Origin: Chondrosia reniformis | Lineage: Eukaryota; Porifera; Demospongiae; Chondrillida; Chondrillidae | Length of the DNA stretch: 64,000 nt | NCBI GenBank assembly: GCA_947172415.1 | Contig: OX359191.1 | Location: forward strand, 8,789,130 to 8,853,129 | Reading direction: 5' to 3' | Shown: one piece after another, positions 23,354 through 35,038 of the stretch | Layout: each line of letters opens with the position of its first letter | How positions within the stretch are numbered: position 1 is the stretch's first letter | The notes under the pieces: generated by a model | The model's input: only the letters and a program-made list of their open reading frames with translations | Told to the model about the DNA's origin: nothing | Database searches by the model: none | Position numbers and translations under genes: made by a program

Positions 23354-23941
23354 ATGGACGCTGGAACAGAAAGACAATTGCGCTGTTGGGTAACTCTTTA
23401 CAATCCGCCTAGAGGTATTATTCAAGACGAAGACAATCGTTCAAGAGAAAATTTTGAGTTCCTCTTCAAAAAAATTGATACAGGAGTCCATTTCTCTTAT
23501 TTAAAGGCGTTTAATGTAGCTAGAATCTGTTTCACGTCACACGCCAAAGCTTCAGATGCTGTTAATGCACTGGACGGGTATTTGTTCGGAGAAGAAAAAT
23601 TGAAATTGAAATATGGTCCCGATTATATACAAATAGGACCGTCAACACTGGAGGTTCCTCAACTAGAGAAGTTATTATTAATATCGCCTCCACATACTCC
23701 TCCGGTTGATTGGAAGCAGTGTCGAGAGGAGAAGCCATCCGGTTCTATGATGGAGGAACTGACACAAGCGCTTACTCTGTCAGCCAACCCTTTGGAACCA
23801 ATTAACTTGCATCCCGGATGTGACAAGACACCATCAATTCTCCTTCAAGCGCCAACTGAGGAGGACGAGGAACTCAAACCTCATATCAAAATTAACGTTC
23901 TACCTCGAGAGGTTGTATACACAGCAATGCCACCTTATTAA
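23354..23941 (+). CDS. RCAN: calcipressin / regulator of calcineurin, intronless (195 aa)
   Basis: RCAN proteins bind and modulate the phosphatase calcineurin. The N-terminal RRM-like domain covers about residues 8-92, with F59-T-S-H and A-V-N-A-L-D-G. The signature SP-repeat reads LLISPPHTPPVDW (109-121); human has FLISPPASPPVGW. A calcineurin-docking PxIxIT-like motif is at 176-181 (PHIKIN), near the C-terminus. Length matches the family (about 197 aa). The gene has no introns, unlike vertebrate RCAN genes. It lies 188 bp after the phosphoesterase stop and 340 bp before FLCN, all on the plus strand. Confidence 0.93.
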   Translation: MDAGTERQLRCWVTLYNPPRGIIQDEDNRSRENFEFLFKKIDTGVHFSYLKAFNVARICFTSHAKASDAVNALDGYLFGEEKLKLKYGPDYIQIGPSTLEVPQLEKLLLISPPHTPPVDWKQCREEKPSGSMMEELTQALTLSANPLEPINLHPGCDKTPSILLQAPTEEDEELKPHIKINVLPREVVYTAMPPY

Positions 23942-24281
23942 CTGCTCACAGATTAATCATCCATTTTAATTAACTGTACTTTTAATTAAGAACATTTATA
24001 GCTTGTGTATATATTTGAATTGGTAAATTGACTTGTTGCTGTAAAATATAAAATAGTATTAGAGGCATTACTATCAAACTATTATATATCTACAGAAAAG
24101 CTGTACCTTTATATGTATATCTACAACATAATTCCATGCATAATATTTCCGATCCAGATCATGGTTTGTGATGACGTAATCGGTTGCTGACCTTACATAA
24201 GAACGGTATTTTCCCCATGTGAACTGGGAGCAGAATCACGTGTTATGTCATATGACTCCTTTGTAGTTAGAAGAGTGAGAG

Positions 24282-25985
24282 ATGAACGCTGTTTTGGCTC
24301 TTTGTCATTTCTGTGAGCAGCATGGACCTCGAGTGATGCTCTGTACGCAGTCCTTTCACAGAGTTTTAGATGCACAACTCTTTTACGACTCCACGCGCCC
24401 AGTGAAACTTGGAAAGAATAGTGACTTGGACATGTCACAAGAAACGCCTCCCTCCTCACCGAACCACACCTGCGACGCGTGTCGTTCCTTCCCCGTAGAA
24501 CAACCGGGAATTATTTCTCACGATCCCAAATCAAACGTGTACTATGTCAGCACTCAGAGACCTTATGAGAAGAACACCTTCGCTCTAGTTAGGCAAGCCT
24601 GTCTCTGTAGCCTCAGCTCCGAGGGCGCGGAAGGGTTCGAAGGACCTATGGTATTTGGAGAGTCACCTGATCTGCACGTGCTCTCTTACCAGTTCTTTCT
24701 GGATGATTCAAAGGCTCGAGGAAAGAGGAGGCGATTCAGTCTCTTGGCTGTCATGAAGGACAAATATCATTTAATCCAATCTTGGATATTTCTCGTTAAC
24801 AATTTTAAAAGAATAATTAGCAGCCTGCAAGGTAGAGCTAAGAACGTATACAGCAAAGAAGACAGCGTGTTGGCGAAGTCGGACAAGAATCGTGCCATTG
24901 ATCAAGCAAGATTACTGTCAAGAATGGAACGCAAGATGGATGAAGTAGCGCGACCTCTAGTGACATTGATCAACTATAAGAAAGTCTTTCATGACCTGCA
25001 TCAGGAGTTTATCTACATCCTGAAAACTGGCGGAATGCAGTGGAGAGAAAGAAAAGTGGAATGGCCCCTCCAGGGAAAACCCCACTCGCCTGTACCAGAC
25101 CAACCAGAAGTTGAAGTTGATCTAACTGATTGGGAGACCATAGACTGTGACAGTAGTACTCCCCAGACAGTCTTGACCTATTATGAGCTGGTTGAGGCTC
25201 GTAGCCTTTTTGAGAAGGACCCAGCGAATGGGGTCCCCTTTCGCAGTCTCAAGCAGTTGTTTCAGGCAATTAATCCAGAGACCTTCAACACTCTTGCCTT
25301 CCACGTCATAAGAGGGGACCAAGTCATTGTGCGTGGTCTGGAGAAGTCAACTGTAGTCTCAATTCTCTGCCTACTCGCTGAATTACTGCCCCCAAAGTGC
25401 TGTAAGGCAGTACCTTACAGCAACGCATACATTGAATCGTATCGCTATAGCTGTAACTTTCTTGGCTTGGCAGTAGGTGTTCAACTACCAGATTCCTTAG
25501 TATCCTCAAGTGACTACGTCATTCTGGATGTTCTTCCACCACTGGAGGACAGCTTAAGTCCTCCAGTATCAACTGCAACCACGCCCATTTCCTGCCTCAG
25601 TGGTGATAGTACCAGGAATGACCAGCTACTAATGTATAAATATATTGTAAACAGGACAAAATCTGCAGACTCTTTGGATGGTAGCAGTACTGCGCAGCCA
25701 GCCCTTCTCCAAAAATACACCTCTGCCTTGGCCACGCAGACCTTTTCTGATGCCCTGGTGGACCAGTTTGTGAGTGTGACCAAACAGGAGTGGTTGGACA
25801 AGGCAAAGGTTCTCTATCAAGTGTCCAAGTCAGGCAAGCTGGACGGATCCAGTAATAAGAGTGAGAAGCTCTGTCAGCTCCTAGGCGTCATCAAGGCTGG
25901 ACAGCAAGATTTACAAGTTCTCCGCTTCTGGTTTTCTGGTATTACTGATGAAGATAGGCAACAGATTTACTTATCACTTTCCTAA
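24282..25985 (+). CDS. FLCN: folliculin, intronless full-length copy (567 aa)
   Basis: Folliculin is the GAP for RagC/D in lysosomal mTORC1 signalling, acting with FNIP. The start MNAVLALCHFCEQHGPR matches the human N-terminus closely. The longin domain contains QFFLDDSKARG; R146 corresponds to the human arginine finger (R164 in SLARG). It continues LIQSWIFLVNNFKRIISSLQG and then the DENN module to the C-terminus (LRFWFSGITDEDRQQIYLSLS). 567 aa compares with 579 in human. The whole protein is one open frame, whereas FLCN is split by introns in vertebrates. Its last 162-675 bases recur downstream as fragments in the tandem array. Confidence 0.95.
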   Translation: MNAVLALCHFCEQHGPRVMLCTQSFHRVLDAQLFYDSTRPVKLGKNSDLDMSQETPPSSPNHTCDACRSFPVEQPGIISHDPKSNVYYVSTQRPYEKNTFALVRQACLCSLSSEGAEGFEGPMVFGESPDLHVLSYQFFLDDSKARGKRRRFSLLAVMKDKYHLIQSWIFLVNNFKRIISSLQGRAKNVYSKEDSVLAKSDKNRAIDQARLLSRMERKMDEVARPLVTLINYKKVFHDLHQEFIYILKTGGMQWRERKVEWPLQGKPHSPVPDQPEVEVDLTDWETIDCDSSTPQTVLTYYELVEARSLFEKDPANGVPFRSLKQLFQAINPETFNTLAFHVIRGDQVIVRGLEKSTVVSILCLLAELLPPKCCKAVPYSNAYIESYRYSCNFLGLAVGVQLPDSLVSSSDYVILDVLPPLEDSLSPPVSTATTPISCLSGDSTRNDQLLMYKYIVNRTKSADSLDGSSTAQPALLQKYTSALATQTFSDALVDQFVSVTKQEWLDKAKVLYQVSKSGKLDGSSNKSEKLCQLLGVIKAGQQDLQVLRFWFSGITDEDRQQIYLSLS

Positions 25986-26458
25986 TTTTAACTCAGCAGC
26001 TATTTTGTAGTGTATGTCATACTGTCAGGTTTCTATATTTTTAATGTGTACATTTTTGCAGTCAATTTTGATAATTAAAAACTGTCAACAGTGTACATGT
26101 ATATATACCTAACACCAAACATGCACTTGCACCTACCTACACCTCCCTTTCTATCTGCTCTCAAGTGCATGACTTTGCAGATCAGTAATTCCTTTGCCAG
26201 CTCTTATTGAGTCATCATTCGATGGAGCTACTGAAGAGGCTTTTGATAGAAGCGCTTCTCACCAACTAGAATTATGGAACACCTAGCTAATGGATGTATA
26301 TACATGGTAAGATATATAGATAAGATGTGTACAAAGATTCATTCATGCATTAAAGCTTAGTTCCATATACTCATTCAGTATATGTATGTCAGGTCTTTAC
26401 ATTCAAAACACTTACTGTTGCACGACTATGATGCAAATATAACCTAAGCTAAAGTATT

Positions 26459-26701
26459 ATGATACAGAAGATCTACAAGTCTTCTAACTCCCATAACTCC
26501 TTTTTAAGCATGCATATACGTAAATCAATCTTTTCCGACTTTCAGAGTATACTTAAACTTCCTATGTTATTATTATGTGCGCATGTGCTAATCCTAGCCG
26601 GCTGTAGTCAATACCCACCAGCATGTCACCCCTCGTGCAATCGAACCAGAAGAATGCAATTATACACATGCACATCCATGCAATGTCTGTACATAAAATA
26701 A
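26459..26701 (+). CDS. small Cys-rich secreted-like ORF, unit I (80 aa), hypothetical
   Basis: An 80-aa frame between FLCN and the lipase. A hydrophobic run (LPMLLLCAHVLILAGC) precedes a short Cys-rich tail (C-SQYPPA-C-HPS-C...YT-C-TSMQ-C). An AATAAA hexamer overlaps the stop codon. The frame is kept in all complete units (39133-39375, 51464-51706), with about two replacement and two silent changes. That is too few to prove selection. It could equally be a fortuitous frame in FLCN downstream DNA. Confidence 0.35.
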   Translation: MIQKIYKSSNSHNSFLSMHIRKSIFSDFQSILKLPMLLLCAHVLILAGCSQYPPACHPSCNRTRRMQLYTCTSMQCLYIK

Positions 26702-26943
26702 ATGCAGTATTGACTGTTAGAAGACTCTGTGTTGTAAAACTGTTGCCAAACTGACTTGGTTCCCCACAATCACGTCCAGAGTATCAAAATTGGCAGATCC
26801 ATTCTTTAAGCCTTTCACAAAGGTGTCACATGCAGATGTGCCAATCACTGTTATAGTGCCATCCCTACTTTTAACTTCATTTTTGAATGTTTTTATTAAA
26901 CTTGTATAAAAAGCATTCACATAATACGTACATTGAACACTAA

Positions 26944-29385
26944 TCAATCACTACAATTATTATTTTCAAATGTTAAAATTTCCTCTTCAGTAATATCCAG
27001 CTGGTTTGTGGTGGTAAGTAATGACGGTCTGTATGATGCCCTTAGTCCCTGCTCCACGTCATCTGCTTCTATTGGGAATGTGGGGTTTGCATCCAAATGG
27101 TCATTTGATATGCTTTCTAGCGCTTCCCTAAGACTAGCTGGCAAATGATCTGTAAGAGGGGATCCTTCAAGCTGGATGTAGGAATACTCTTCATTAGCTT
27201 TCCAGTGCATGGTATATTGAGGCCTTGTATGACAACAGGACGACCTACGTATATATATGCAGAGACAGACACAAACTGAAACATATTTTAGAATAAAATT
27301 ATAGATTTATACCAGTACATTAGGTTAAATATACATTAGATGAAATGTCTATAGCACGTATGTACATATTATGGCTAGCCGACCTGCTAATTGTGTCTGT
27401 CTGATCAATCTGAAGCACTTTTCCGGGAACAAATGCAGGAACACAGACCACTGGTTTAGCTTGTCTCTCAATGCTGCTGAAAGACAGTGTACCTTGTGCT
27501 AATGTCTTTTTAAGTCTCATTCTTTGTGCTGATTTAGCTGCAGTAACAGCTATTGCTAAACAAGACAATTGATCTGAAGCCTTTTCATCTTCTGGAGCAA
27601 AATCCCCCAATTCTTCCCATTGAGGATTCTCATAGACAGTCTTTATTACATCATCATTGCTATCTTCATCATCTGTCATGTTTGAAAAGGATTGCTTCTT
27701 TTGATGGCACAAGAAGCAGGAGTCCCGGAAAAGTATTTCAAGCTATAGGAAGGAATAAATAAGTTTTATGCACACTGATAATCTAAAACAACAGACATGG
27801 TTGACATAAATTCAGAAAAAGTATTTAGAATTTTACTATTTCCTAGACTTAGAGAAAACAGCTTTGAATAATAATGAGGATACAGTTTCTATTTTCTTCC
27901 TATATCAGCTTTTATCCTTTGTGCCATTTAGCATTATTGCACTGTTCATTCAGTAGTTACGTACCTTTGATTTCTGACAATGATTCAACTGTTTCACTAG
28001 AGACTTCTTGAGAAAGAGTAATGACCTCCAATTTAACCTAAGTATGGTGATTATATGATAACTACCTACGTAAATTAAGGACGGTTACTATATAGACCTA
28101 CCTCGGAAAAATATCATTCTTTAAGACAATAGTAGTAATGAATCGCTTTGTATAGGTTGCCAAAGAGTAACTAAACATTAAGAACAGAATTAATGCATAA
28201 TACATATGAATAATTCAAGTGATAATCAAACCACAAGTAATCATTCTCAAATACATAAAGAGGGAAAAACATAAGAAGCCATTCTTTCATACTAACAGAA
28301 ACATAGGTACAGTAATTAGTTGCCACTCACACTGATAATAGTAGGAGTTTCATTTATGCAGAACAAGCTGATAATTAGAGATACACAATAGCATCATTTT
28401 ACCTGAAGACACAGCCCGGAGTAGAGTATCCAAAGCACTTTAGTTTCTTAGCCCATTTCTCTTCGTAAAGATGAATGTAAAGTGACAAGACACTTGCTAC
28501 AGCTCCTCCTAAAGAATGCCCCACAATAACTAGGCTGTAATCCTACAGATGATGGGGTTTAGTTGCATGGTATATAGAAATAAAAATAAAGGCAAATAGA
28601 TAACACTTACTGGATTATCACTCAAAGCTTTTTCTAAAATGTTTTCATCTCGCAATTCAAACAAAATGTACCTTGCAGTGTAGTCCCAACCCTAAACAGT
28701 AATATGTATATAGATACATGTAAGAGGCAGCTCATGTTTGTAAATGATGTCGCATGCACACCTCTACACTTAGTGTAAACAAGCTTTCTTATATACCTTG
28801 TGTATTTGATTATTCAAGTTTTTTAGTTCCGGATGGTCAATCTTTATAGGATGAAGTGAGACTTGCAAGCATGTTACCACATCCTATATAATTGCAAAGC
28901 ATGTATTAGTCACTTAAACTTCAAGGCATGCTCAGTTTATAGTTCTAACCCTGCTTCTATAGCAATCATTCTTATCTATTGCAAAGTAATTACTTACTTT
29001 CATAGATAAAGTTCCTCTTATAGTAATGATTACTGCCTTTTGATGATGATCCAGTACAACATAATATGGAGTCTCGTAGAACTATATACGTATACATATA
29101 CACATCAGAATATTGGATATGAAGTTAAGATATTCAATCACTACCTTCCACAAATTAACACATATAGAATAAAATGAAGCATACTAATATCTTGTATGTT
29201 CACCTCGTTCTGTTTGGAGCAGTGAATAACATCTTTAGTGCCACAGTTGGGCACTTGAATGTGAAAGGCAGCTCTACTGCAGTTACAACAGAGCTTGCGA
29301 CCCTCAGTGCAACAGAGGAGACTATAGCATGCAGGATTTGGAAAAGAAGCAAGATTTCATGTTCATGGGAGTGCTAATAAGGCTT

Positions 29386-29448
<63 letters not shown>

Positions 29449-31627
29449 CTCATTCATGCACCCACACTCACACATACATTCACACACATGCACACAAACC
29501 ACTCTTAACTTTGCTTGGGAATTGAGGAGTGGTACAGGCCAAACACACATACATACCTTGCTTTGCAGGCTAGTTTGCATAATCCTTTACATGGTGAGTC
29601 AAAAACATAGAGAGGCCAGCCATAGATGCCCATTGCGTAATTGTAGTAGTAGATTGCCTCACTCAGCTCACGGAGATCATTCTATAATTAACCATTGATA
29701 TTATGTATTATTTACTGTATAAAAATAGAGGACTTACAGTATCAGAACTGCTCCACAATGTTGGTGGTCGGTATTCATAGCTTCCTTTCAAAAACTGATC
29801 TTGGGTTAATAGGCCGGTTACTCTCTATAGATAAGAAGTAATTCTATACATATACAACACACATGTACACCTACGTATGAAGTAAAGCTACAGTCATGCA
29901 ATTCATACTCTTAGGCACTCCCTCTGCTGGTATTTGCCATTCAGCTTTTGATGGCGACTGGTTAGCAAAACTGCTACAAGCAAATCACTAAGCACATAAT
30001 CTGTGTCCTTGAAGAGTGTTCCAAAGAGTTTGGCTGCCTCTGTGATTGGATTACCAACTGAAGATGTGTGAGAATGGGTCAGTGTATTCAGCCTATAATA
30101 CCAAAGCTGAACGGCTTCACTTTGAAACAATTTATAGTCATTAGTAGCAGTTCTCTTCAGACTACTGCATGTCTTGGAATGCTGTGGGGTAACCGAAGAA
30201 TTATAATGACCTTCCAGCAATTGCAAATTGGGCTCTGGATCAAAATGATAAATGTTTTTCATTTCATTTGATCTGTTACAGATTGACAGTCCTCCTCCTC
30301 CAAAGGTACAACAGCCACAAGGGTCAAGAAATATTACAGAGAATATGATATACAAAATAAGCGTGATTATAATCACACTATTATATGCTAACAGATATCT
30401 ATAGATTGATGGATTACATAAGCTTTCCCTATATTCCAGACTATTAATTCTCCCTGCCAAAATGTATCCAAGAATGATAAAGAGCAGCTCTGGTAAAAAA
30501 GCCATAACCCTGATTGATATCAGAACATTTATTTTCAAAGTTCTTGATCTTGAATACTGAAGTTTGCCAGATCCACTAATGTAAACTAGAAGCATGTTAA
30601 TTAATACCAGTACTAGATGTAATGCTGTTGATCCAATCACAAAAGCCATGAGGAGATGATGTATAAGTAAACTGTCTGACCTAGTTCCACTGCTCTGTGT
30701 ATAGTTAGTGCAGTTTAATGATTCAGAATCTGAAATGTTTTTGTCTGACCTAGTTCCACTGCTCTGTGTATAGTTAGTGCAGTTTAATAGGCTATAGCCA
30801 ATCAAGAAAGCACCCAAAGTGAACCTGCAGATATTGACAAATATAGTACATATATGTGCCTAACTATTATAAATATTTCACATACTTTATATTTTCAATT
30901 TTCAAATGTTTTTTTTTAAATAAACATGCAGGTATACCCTAGTGGACTATATCACATATGGAAAAAATAATGATAGTATGTATGACATTTAAATGACACA
31001 TGCACACTTCTGTGTTTGGCCGCATCAAGATAGCTCGGATCATGAAGTAGGGATGATGCGCCCAAAAATATAGGAATAATGTGTATGATTAAGTCATATA
31101 TATACAAGTAAATAAAAACATTTAAAAAATGAAATGAGAAGTAGGGATGGCAGTCCCTGCAACAGTACCTATCACAACTAGAAAAAGTAATGAAACAAGA
31201 AAGTGATCATATGGTAAGGCTAACATTGCAGAAGTGGCATACTGAAACTTAACTATACACATCACTTCTATGTTTGGGCGCATCATGGATATACTAGAAG
31301 TAGGGATCGATGCGCCCAAACATAGAAGTGATGTGTATAGTTAAGTTTCAGTATGCCACTTCTGCAATGTGTGCAACTTCTGCGGCGAGAATTAAATGGG
31401 GTCTGGGTGCGTTAGCGTATAAACCGTATATACTCTCTCTGATATAATCGTCAACAGTTTTTATTATTTGTTAGTTATTAACTGTGTGACACAAGTGTAA
31501 TAACTCTCTCAATAAACACTTACAATAGTACTCTCCAAATAGCTGATATCAGAGACGAAATCGCAAAGTCATCATCAGCAACGTTACATTTCAATCGACT
31601 ACTGTTACAGCATCGAAAGGCAGGCAT
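26944..31627 (-). CDS. sn1-specific diacylglycerol lipase, unit I (DAGL-A, 13 exons, 847 aa)
   Basis: DAGLs hydrolyse sn1-acyl diacylglycerol to 2-acylglycerols such as 2-arachidonoylglycerol at membranes. Exons in phase: 31524-31627, 29909-30824, 29738-29824, 29557-29681, 29204-29321, 28998-29081, 28797-28883, 28611-28691, 28403-28542, 28102-28170, 27965-28037, 27384-27742 and 26944-27244. Exon 1 (MPAFRCCNSSRLK...ADDDFAISSL) matches the MPG...SDDLV start of animal DAGLs. Four membrane helices follow, with a sequon-rich first loop. The catalytic domain has YETPYYVVLDH, IRGTLSMKD, GHSLGG (S544), D600 in VLKND and the TDHLP C-terminal block. The PPGRIIH motif reads VPGKVLQ, so Gln739 stands where the proposed catalytic His is expected. 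A second copy of exon 1 lies upstream (32777-32880). It is between DAGLA and DAGLB in likeness. Confidence 0.9.
29389..29450. repeat. (CGCA)n microsatellite in DAGL-A intron 4, unit I
   Basis: About 15 CGCA repeats. At the homologous intron position, unit II has a long (CA)n and unit III a (CGCA)n followed by (CA)n. These are alternating purine/pyrimidine tracts. Confidence 0.95.
31105..31370. mobile_element. fold-back element FB, unit I copy with shortened right arm
   Basis: The 62-bp arms 31223-31284 and 31309-31370 are exact inverted copies around a 24-nt centre containing GAAGTAGGGATC. The left side extends to 31105 with sequence related to the complete element at 45571-45952 (TACAAGTAAATAAAAA..., GATAAGGCTAA-type block). 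It is a non-coding hairpin element. It lies in DAGL-A intron 1. Confidence 0.85.
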
Positions 31628-33038
31628 TATCCACTTCCACAAGACTGACAGTGCTAGTCTGATGAAATCAGACCCAAAACTTACGCAATACTTGCTCCAG
31701 TAAGGGTCTGACAACTTACGGCCGGTTTGCTGTTGCACGGTCGCAATTAACACCGACCATTCTGTGGTCAAACACCTTCCATATTTGGTAATTGGAATGT
31801 AAACATTGCCGTCCTTATTAATAATTAACAAATGTGTAAAGTACAAGACTAAATGGCAGTCCACTCAAGTTATATATAGAAGAAATCCACGCAGCAAAAT
31901 CCTTTCTGTTGTTGTTCTTAAAAGTTGGCTGGGGCTTCAATGGATGGTTTGTCCTTCCACTATCACTGAAGAGATCTGCTTGACTTAGCAGCTGTGAAGC
32001 TTTTCGAATGTCTGGAGACAAGTCAGGCAACTTGTGTGTTCCAGGGCTATAGTGGTCATCAAAACTGCTGCAAATCGACTTGAGAATATCCAGAATACGC
32101 CCAGTCCGCAAGATGGTGTTTTCTGTCAAGTTTGAACCAGCCTCTGATAGGTATTTCTTCAAATCTCTGTATATTAACTTAAGTCGATTTGCAGCAGTTT
32201 TGATGACCACTATAGCCCTGGAACACACAAGTTGCCTGACTTGTCTCCAGACATTCGAAAAGCTTCACAGCTGCTAAGTCAAGCAGATCTCTTCAGTGAT
32301 AGTGGAAGGACAAACCATCCGATATGCCCCTAAGATGTATTAATCTACAAGCGCGTTTATGCACTAGCGTGAAATAAAAGGAAGAAGAATAAGAAGAAAA
32401 TGAGGAAAACCGGAAGTAGGTCTGAAACCGTTTTACAAACTTGGAGCCTTTATGCGCTCTTGAAAACAGCTTCCCTCAATTGAAATCGTACAAAAAAGAC
32501 ACATTATGAGTTTAAAAGAGGTAAAAACGCATTCGCTGCCTACTTATAAGGTGTTAACCCGTAATACATTGAATATGGCATCCTTTTTTTTTCGGGCCAT
32601 CCCTACTTAGAGAGTACTATCGTACTCTCTGATAGCGGCGAGAATTAAATGAGGTCTGGGTGCGTTAGCGTATAAACCGTATATACTCTCTCTGATATAA
32701 TCGTCAACAGTTTTTATTATTTGTTAGTTATTAACTGTGTGACACAAGTGTAATAACTCTCTCAATAAACACTTACAATAGTACTCTCCAAATAGCTGAT
32801 ATCAGAGACGAAATCGCAAAGTCATCATCAGCAACGTTACATTTCAATCGACTACTGTTACAGCATCGAAAGGCAGGCATTATCCACTTCCACAAGACTG
32901 ACAGTGCTAGTCTGATGAAATCAGACCCAAAACTTAATTGTGTTAATTGCGACCGTGCAACAGCAAACCGGCCGTAAGTTGTCAGACCCTTACTGGAGCA
33001 AGTATTGCGTAAGTTTTGGGTCTGATTTCATCAGACTA
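31384..33038. other. composite nested inverted repeat carrying a duplicated DAGL exon 1, unit I
   Basis: The ~270-300 bp block holding DAGL-A exon 1 and the start of intron 1 occurs twice in the same direction (31384-31654 and 32636-32934). Around and between the copies are two inverted-repeat pairs: 31655-31753 with 32940-33038 (99 bp) and 31942-32081 with 32181-32320 (140 bp). Both pairs appear exact or nearly so. The piece at 32321-32635 is a reverse-oriented relative of the element at 44940-45570. Short open frames inside (for example 31818-32228, -) are not recognised. The second exon 1 (32777-32880) keeps its ATG and GTAAGT donor and could be an alternative first exon. Confidence 0.8.
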
Positions 33039-33616
33039 GACAGTGCAGTATGGAGAATTATTTAATAGACTCTACCAAAAATTCCTATGAACTCCACTAT
33101 ATATATAGGTACCGTAATACACACCCAGCCCACGCCCGAGCGCTTGTAACATGTACAGCTAGCCACAGTTGTATAAACTGCAACACCCTCCCCCCCCCCA
33201 CCATAATTAGAATGATTGTTATAAGCTTGCTGACAGCCCAGGATGGGGTATATAAAAAACTATATATCCTGGCATACATATATCTATATTCAAAGTCAGC
33301 CTGTCTGTAAAATGTAAAGATAACATTGTGACACCTATACAATACATATTCATATCATTGTGCATGAAGAAACCAATATATATATAACTACATAACAGAT
33401 AACAAGTTCAACCACTAAATACATATTATATATATAAAACCTTTTTTTGAGAAGGGTACCAGTCATATTTAGTCTTTGAGTGTCTATAGAAGTTGAGATG
33501 GGTCACCTTTAGTCATTGGTTTTGAGTAGTTAAAAGAAGTCCTAATTTAAAAATTATACAAAACATAAAAGCTGTTCAAATTTAAAGGAAAACTTTCAGT
33601 TTGAATCTCTACATAT

Positions 33617-35038
33617 TTAAACCACATCTTCAGGTTCATTTCCTAGCTGAAAAGCTAGATTGAAAGGAAGCAGTTCTTCGTCCATATTATTTGCCAAATG
33701 TTCCTTTTTCAATACCATAAAAATGTTCTTCAGTGATCTGGGTAGGTGACTCACAAATGGCTTTCCTCCTTGGAGTTCCATTAGACAGTAATCTTCGTTG
33801 GAATGCCATGTCAGTTTGTACCTAGTCTTTCTGAACCATGTACACCAGGATCTGATAAATAGAAAAAGTCTACAGGTCTATACTAATATATACGTACGTA
33901 CCATCACACTGGTGAGAAACACAATGGCATGCATGCTTACTTGGAACTAGTTTCAGTATCTCTGTCAATTTGCAGTACTCTGCCTGGCACAAAGGCAGGT
34001 ATCATAACAACATCTTTGGCTTGTTTTTCAATGGCCTCATAAGTGTGTTTTCTCAATAGAGGCATCCCCAGAGCTTTACTCTTCCACCGAACAGCTGCTG
34101 TTGCAACATGCATGACAGTTTTCAGATCAATATCAAGTGGCTTGGGAGCATAATCTCCCAGCTCATTCCAATCAGGGTGGTCGTACACTTGCTTAAGGAA
34201 CTGTTCTACACTCATCAGCTCTGGCTCTTCTCCAGCAGAACTCTCTCTTTTTGTTGAAGATTTCCGTTGACAGAGAATTGAATCAGCGTACAAGACTTGG
34301 TACTATTTAAAAATGGGAAATTATGGGAGAATACACTTTTTCAATGCAAAATATTCTAAAGAACAATTTAAAGTACGTAGATACATAACAATAATTATAG
34401 TTAGCTTTTGATATAGCACATATATAGGAACATACCCCATGCACAGAGTACGTATATACGTACATATAAACATATTAAGGTTATGTATCATTGTATAGCT
34501 GTATATATACCTTAGGTTTTTGGCATTTTTCCAGTTGTCTTGTCATTGATTTCTTCAGAAACAAAAGTGACCTCCAATTCATCCTGCATAAAAAGAAGTA
34601 CATCTCTGATAAAGTGTGAAATTTCTTTTGAAGACAAGGCTATCTCTATAGAGTAACAGACTGTTTGTACCTGTTTAATGATAAATCTGGTAGATTAATA
34701 AGGACATTTATTAAATCAGTAGTATTATTCTATGTACATATTGGTTACGTACTGTAATTAAAGCTTATAATTGGTTAATGAGGACCTTTGTGTATCTACT
34801 GCAAGAAATTATCATTAATTATCACAATTATCACAAATCCATTAAATACATACATATATGTATATCATCGTATATTTTAACAGTGCTTAATAAAACTGCT
34901 TCATGTATATACATATGTACAGGTACAAATAGGTTAATATACAAATGCTATATGTACGTATGTACATACCTCGGAAGGATATCATTCTCTGGTACAACTG
35001 TTGTGATGAAACTCCTTGTATAGACTGCCAATGGATAA
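33617..35038 (-). pseudogene. second lipase DAGL-B, 3' four exons only, unit I
   Basis: Exons 34970-35038 (SYPLAVYTRSFITTVVPENDILPR), 34511-34583, 33941-34302 (YQVLYADSILCQR...PAFVPGRVLQIDRD) and 33617-33851 align one for one with the last four exons of DAGL-A, with the same phases. They are clearly diverged at protein level, so DAGL-B is an old paralogue. Upstream of 35038 the sequence becomes unrelated, and no exon for the catalytic Ser or the membrane domain is found. This copy is a truncated remnant unless it is spliced to something outside the unit. Like DAGL-A, it has Gln after PGRVL. Confidence 0.8.

Noticed and set aside
26717-26947. Minus-strand 76-aa frame with plausible composition (GTITVIGTSACDTF)
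   Set aside because: It begins at the end of the lipase and contains the lipase 3' flank and a likely AATAAA. The frame is not kept in units II and III because of the FB-derived insertion and an indel.
31520-31864. Reading the 114-aa frame as one exon with a long N-terminal extension
   Set aside because: Only the part from MPAFRCC aligns with DAGL N-termini. The upstream portion is the inverted-repeat sequence, which differs in the other units.
31818-32228. 136-aa minus-strand frame inside the unit I composite repeat
   Set aside because: It runs through one arm of a 140-bp inverted repeat, matches no family I know and is absent from units II and III.
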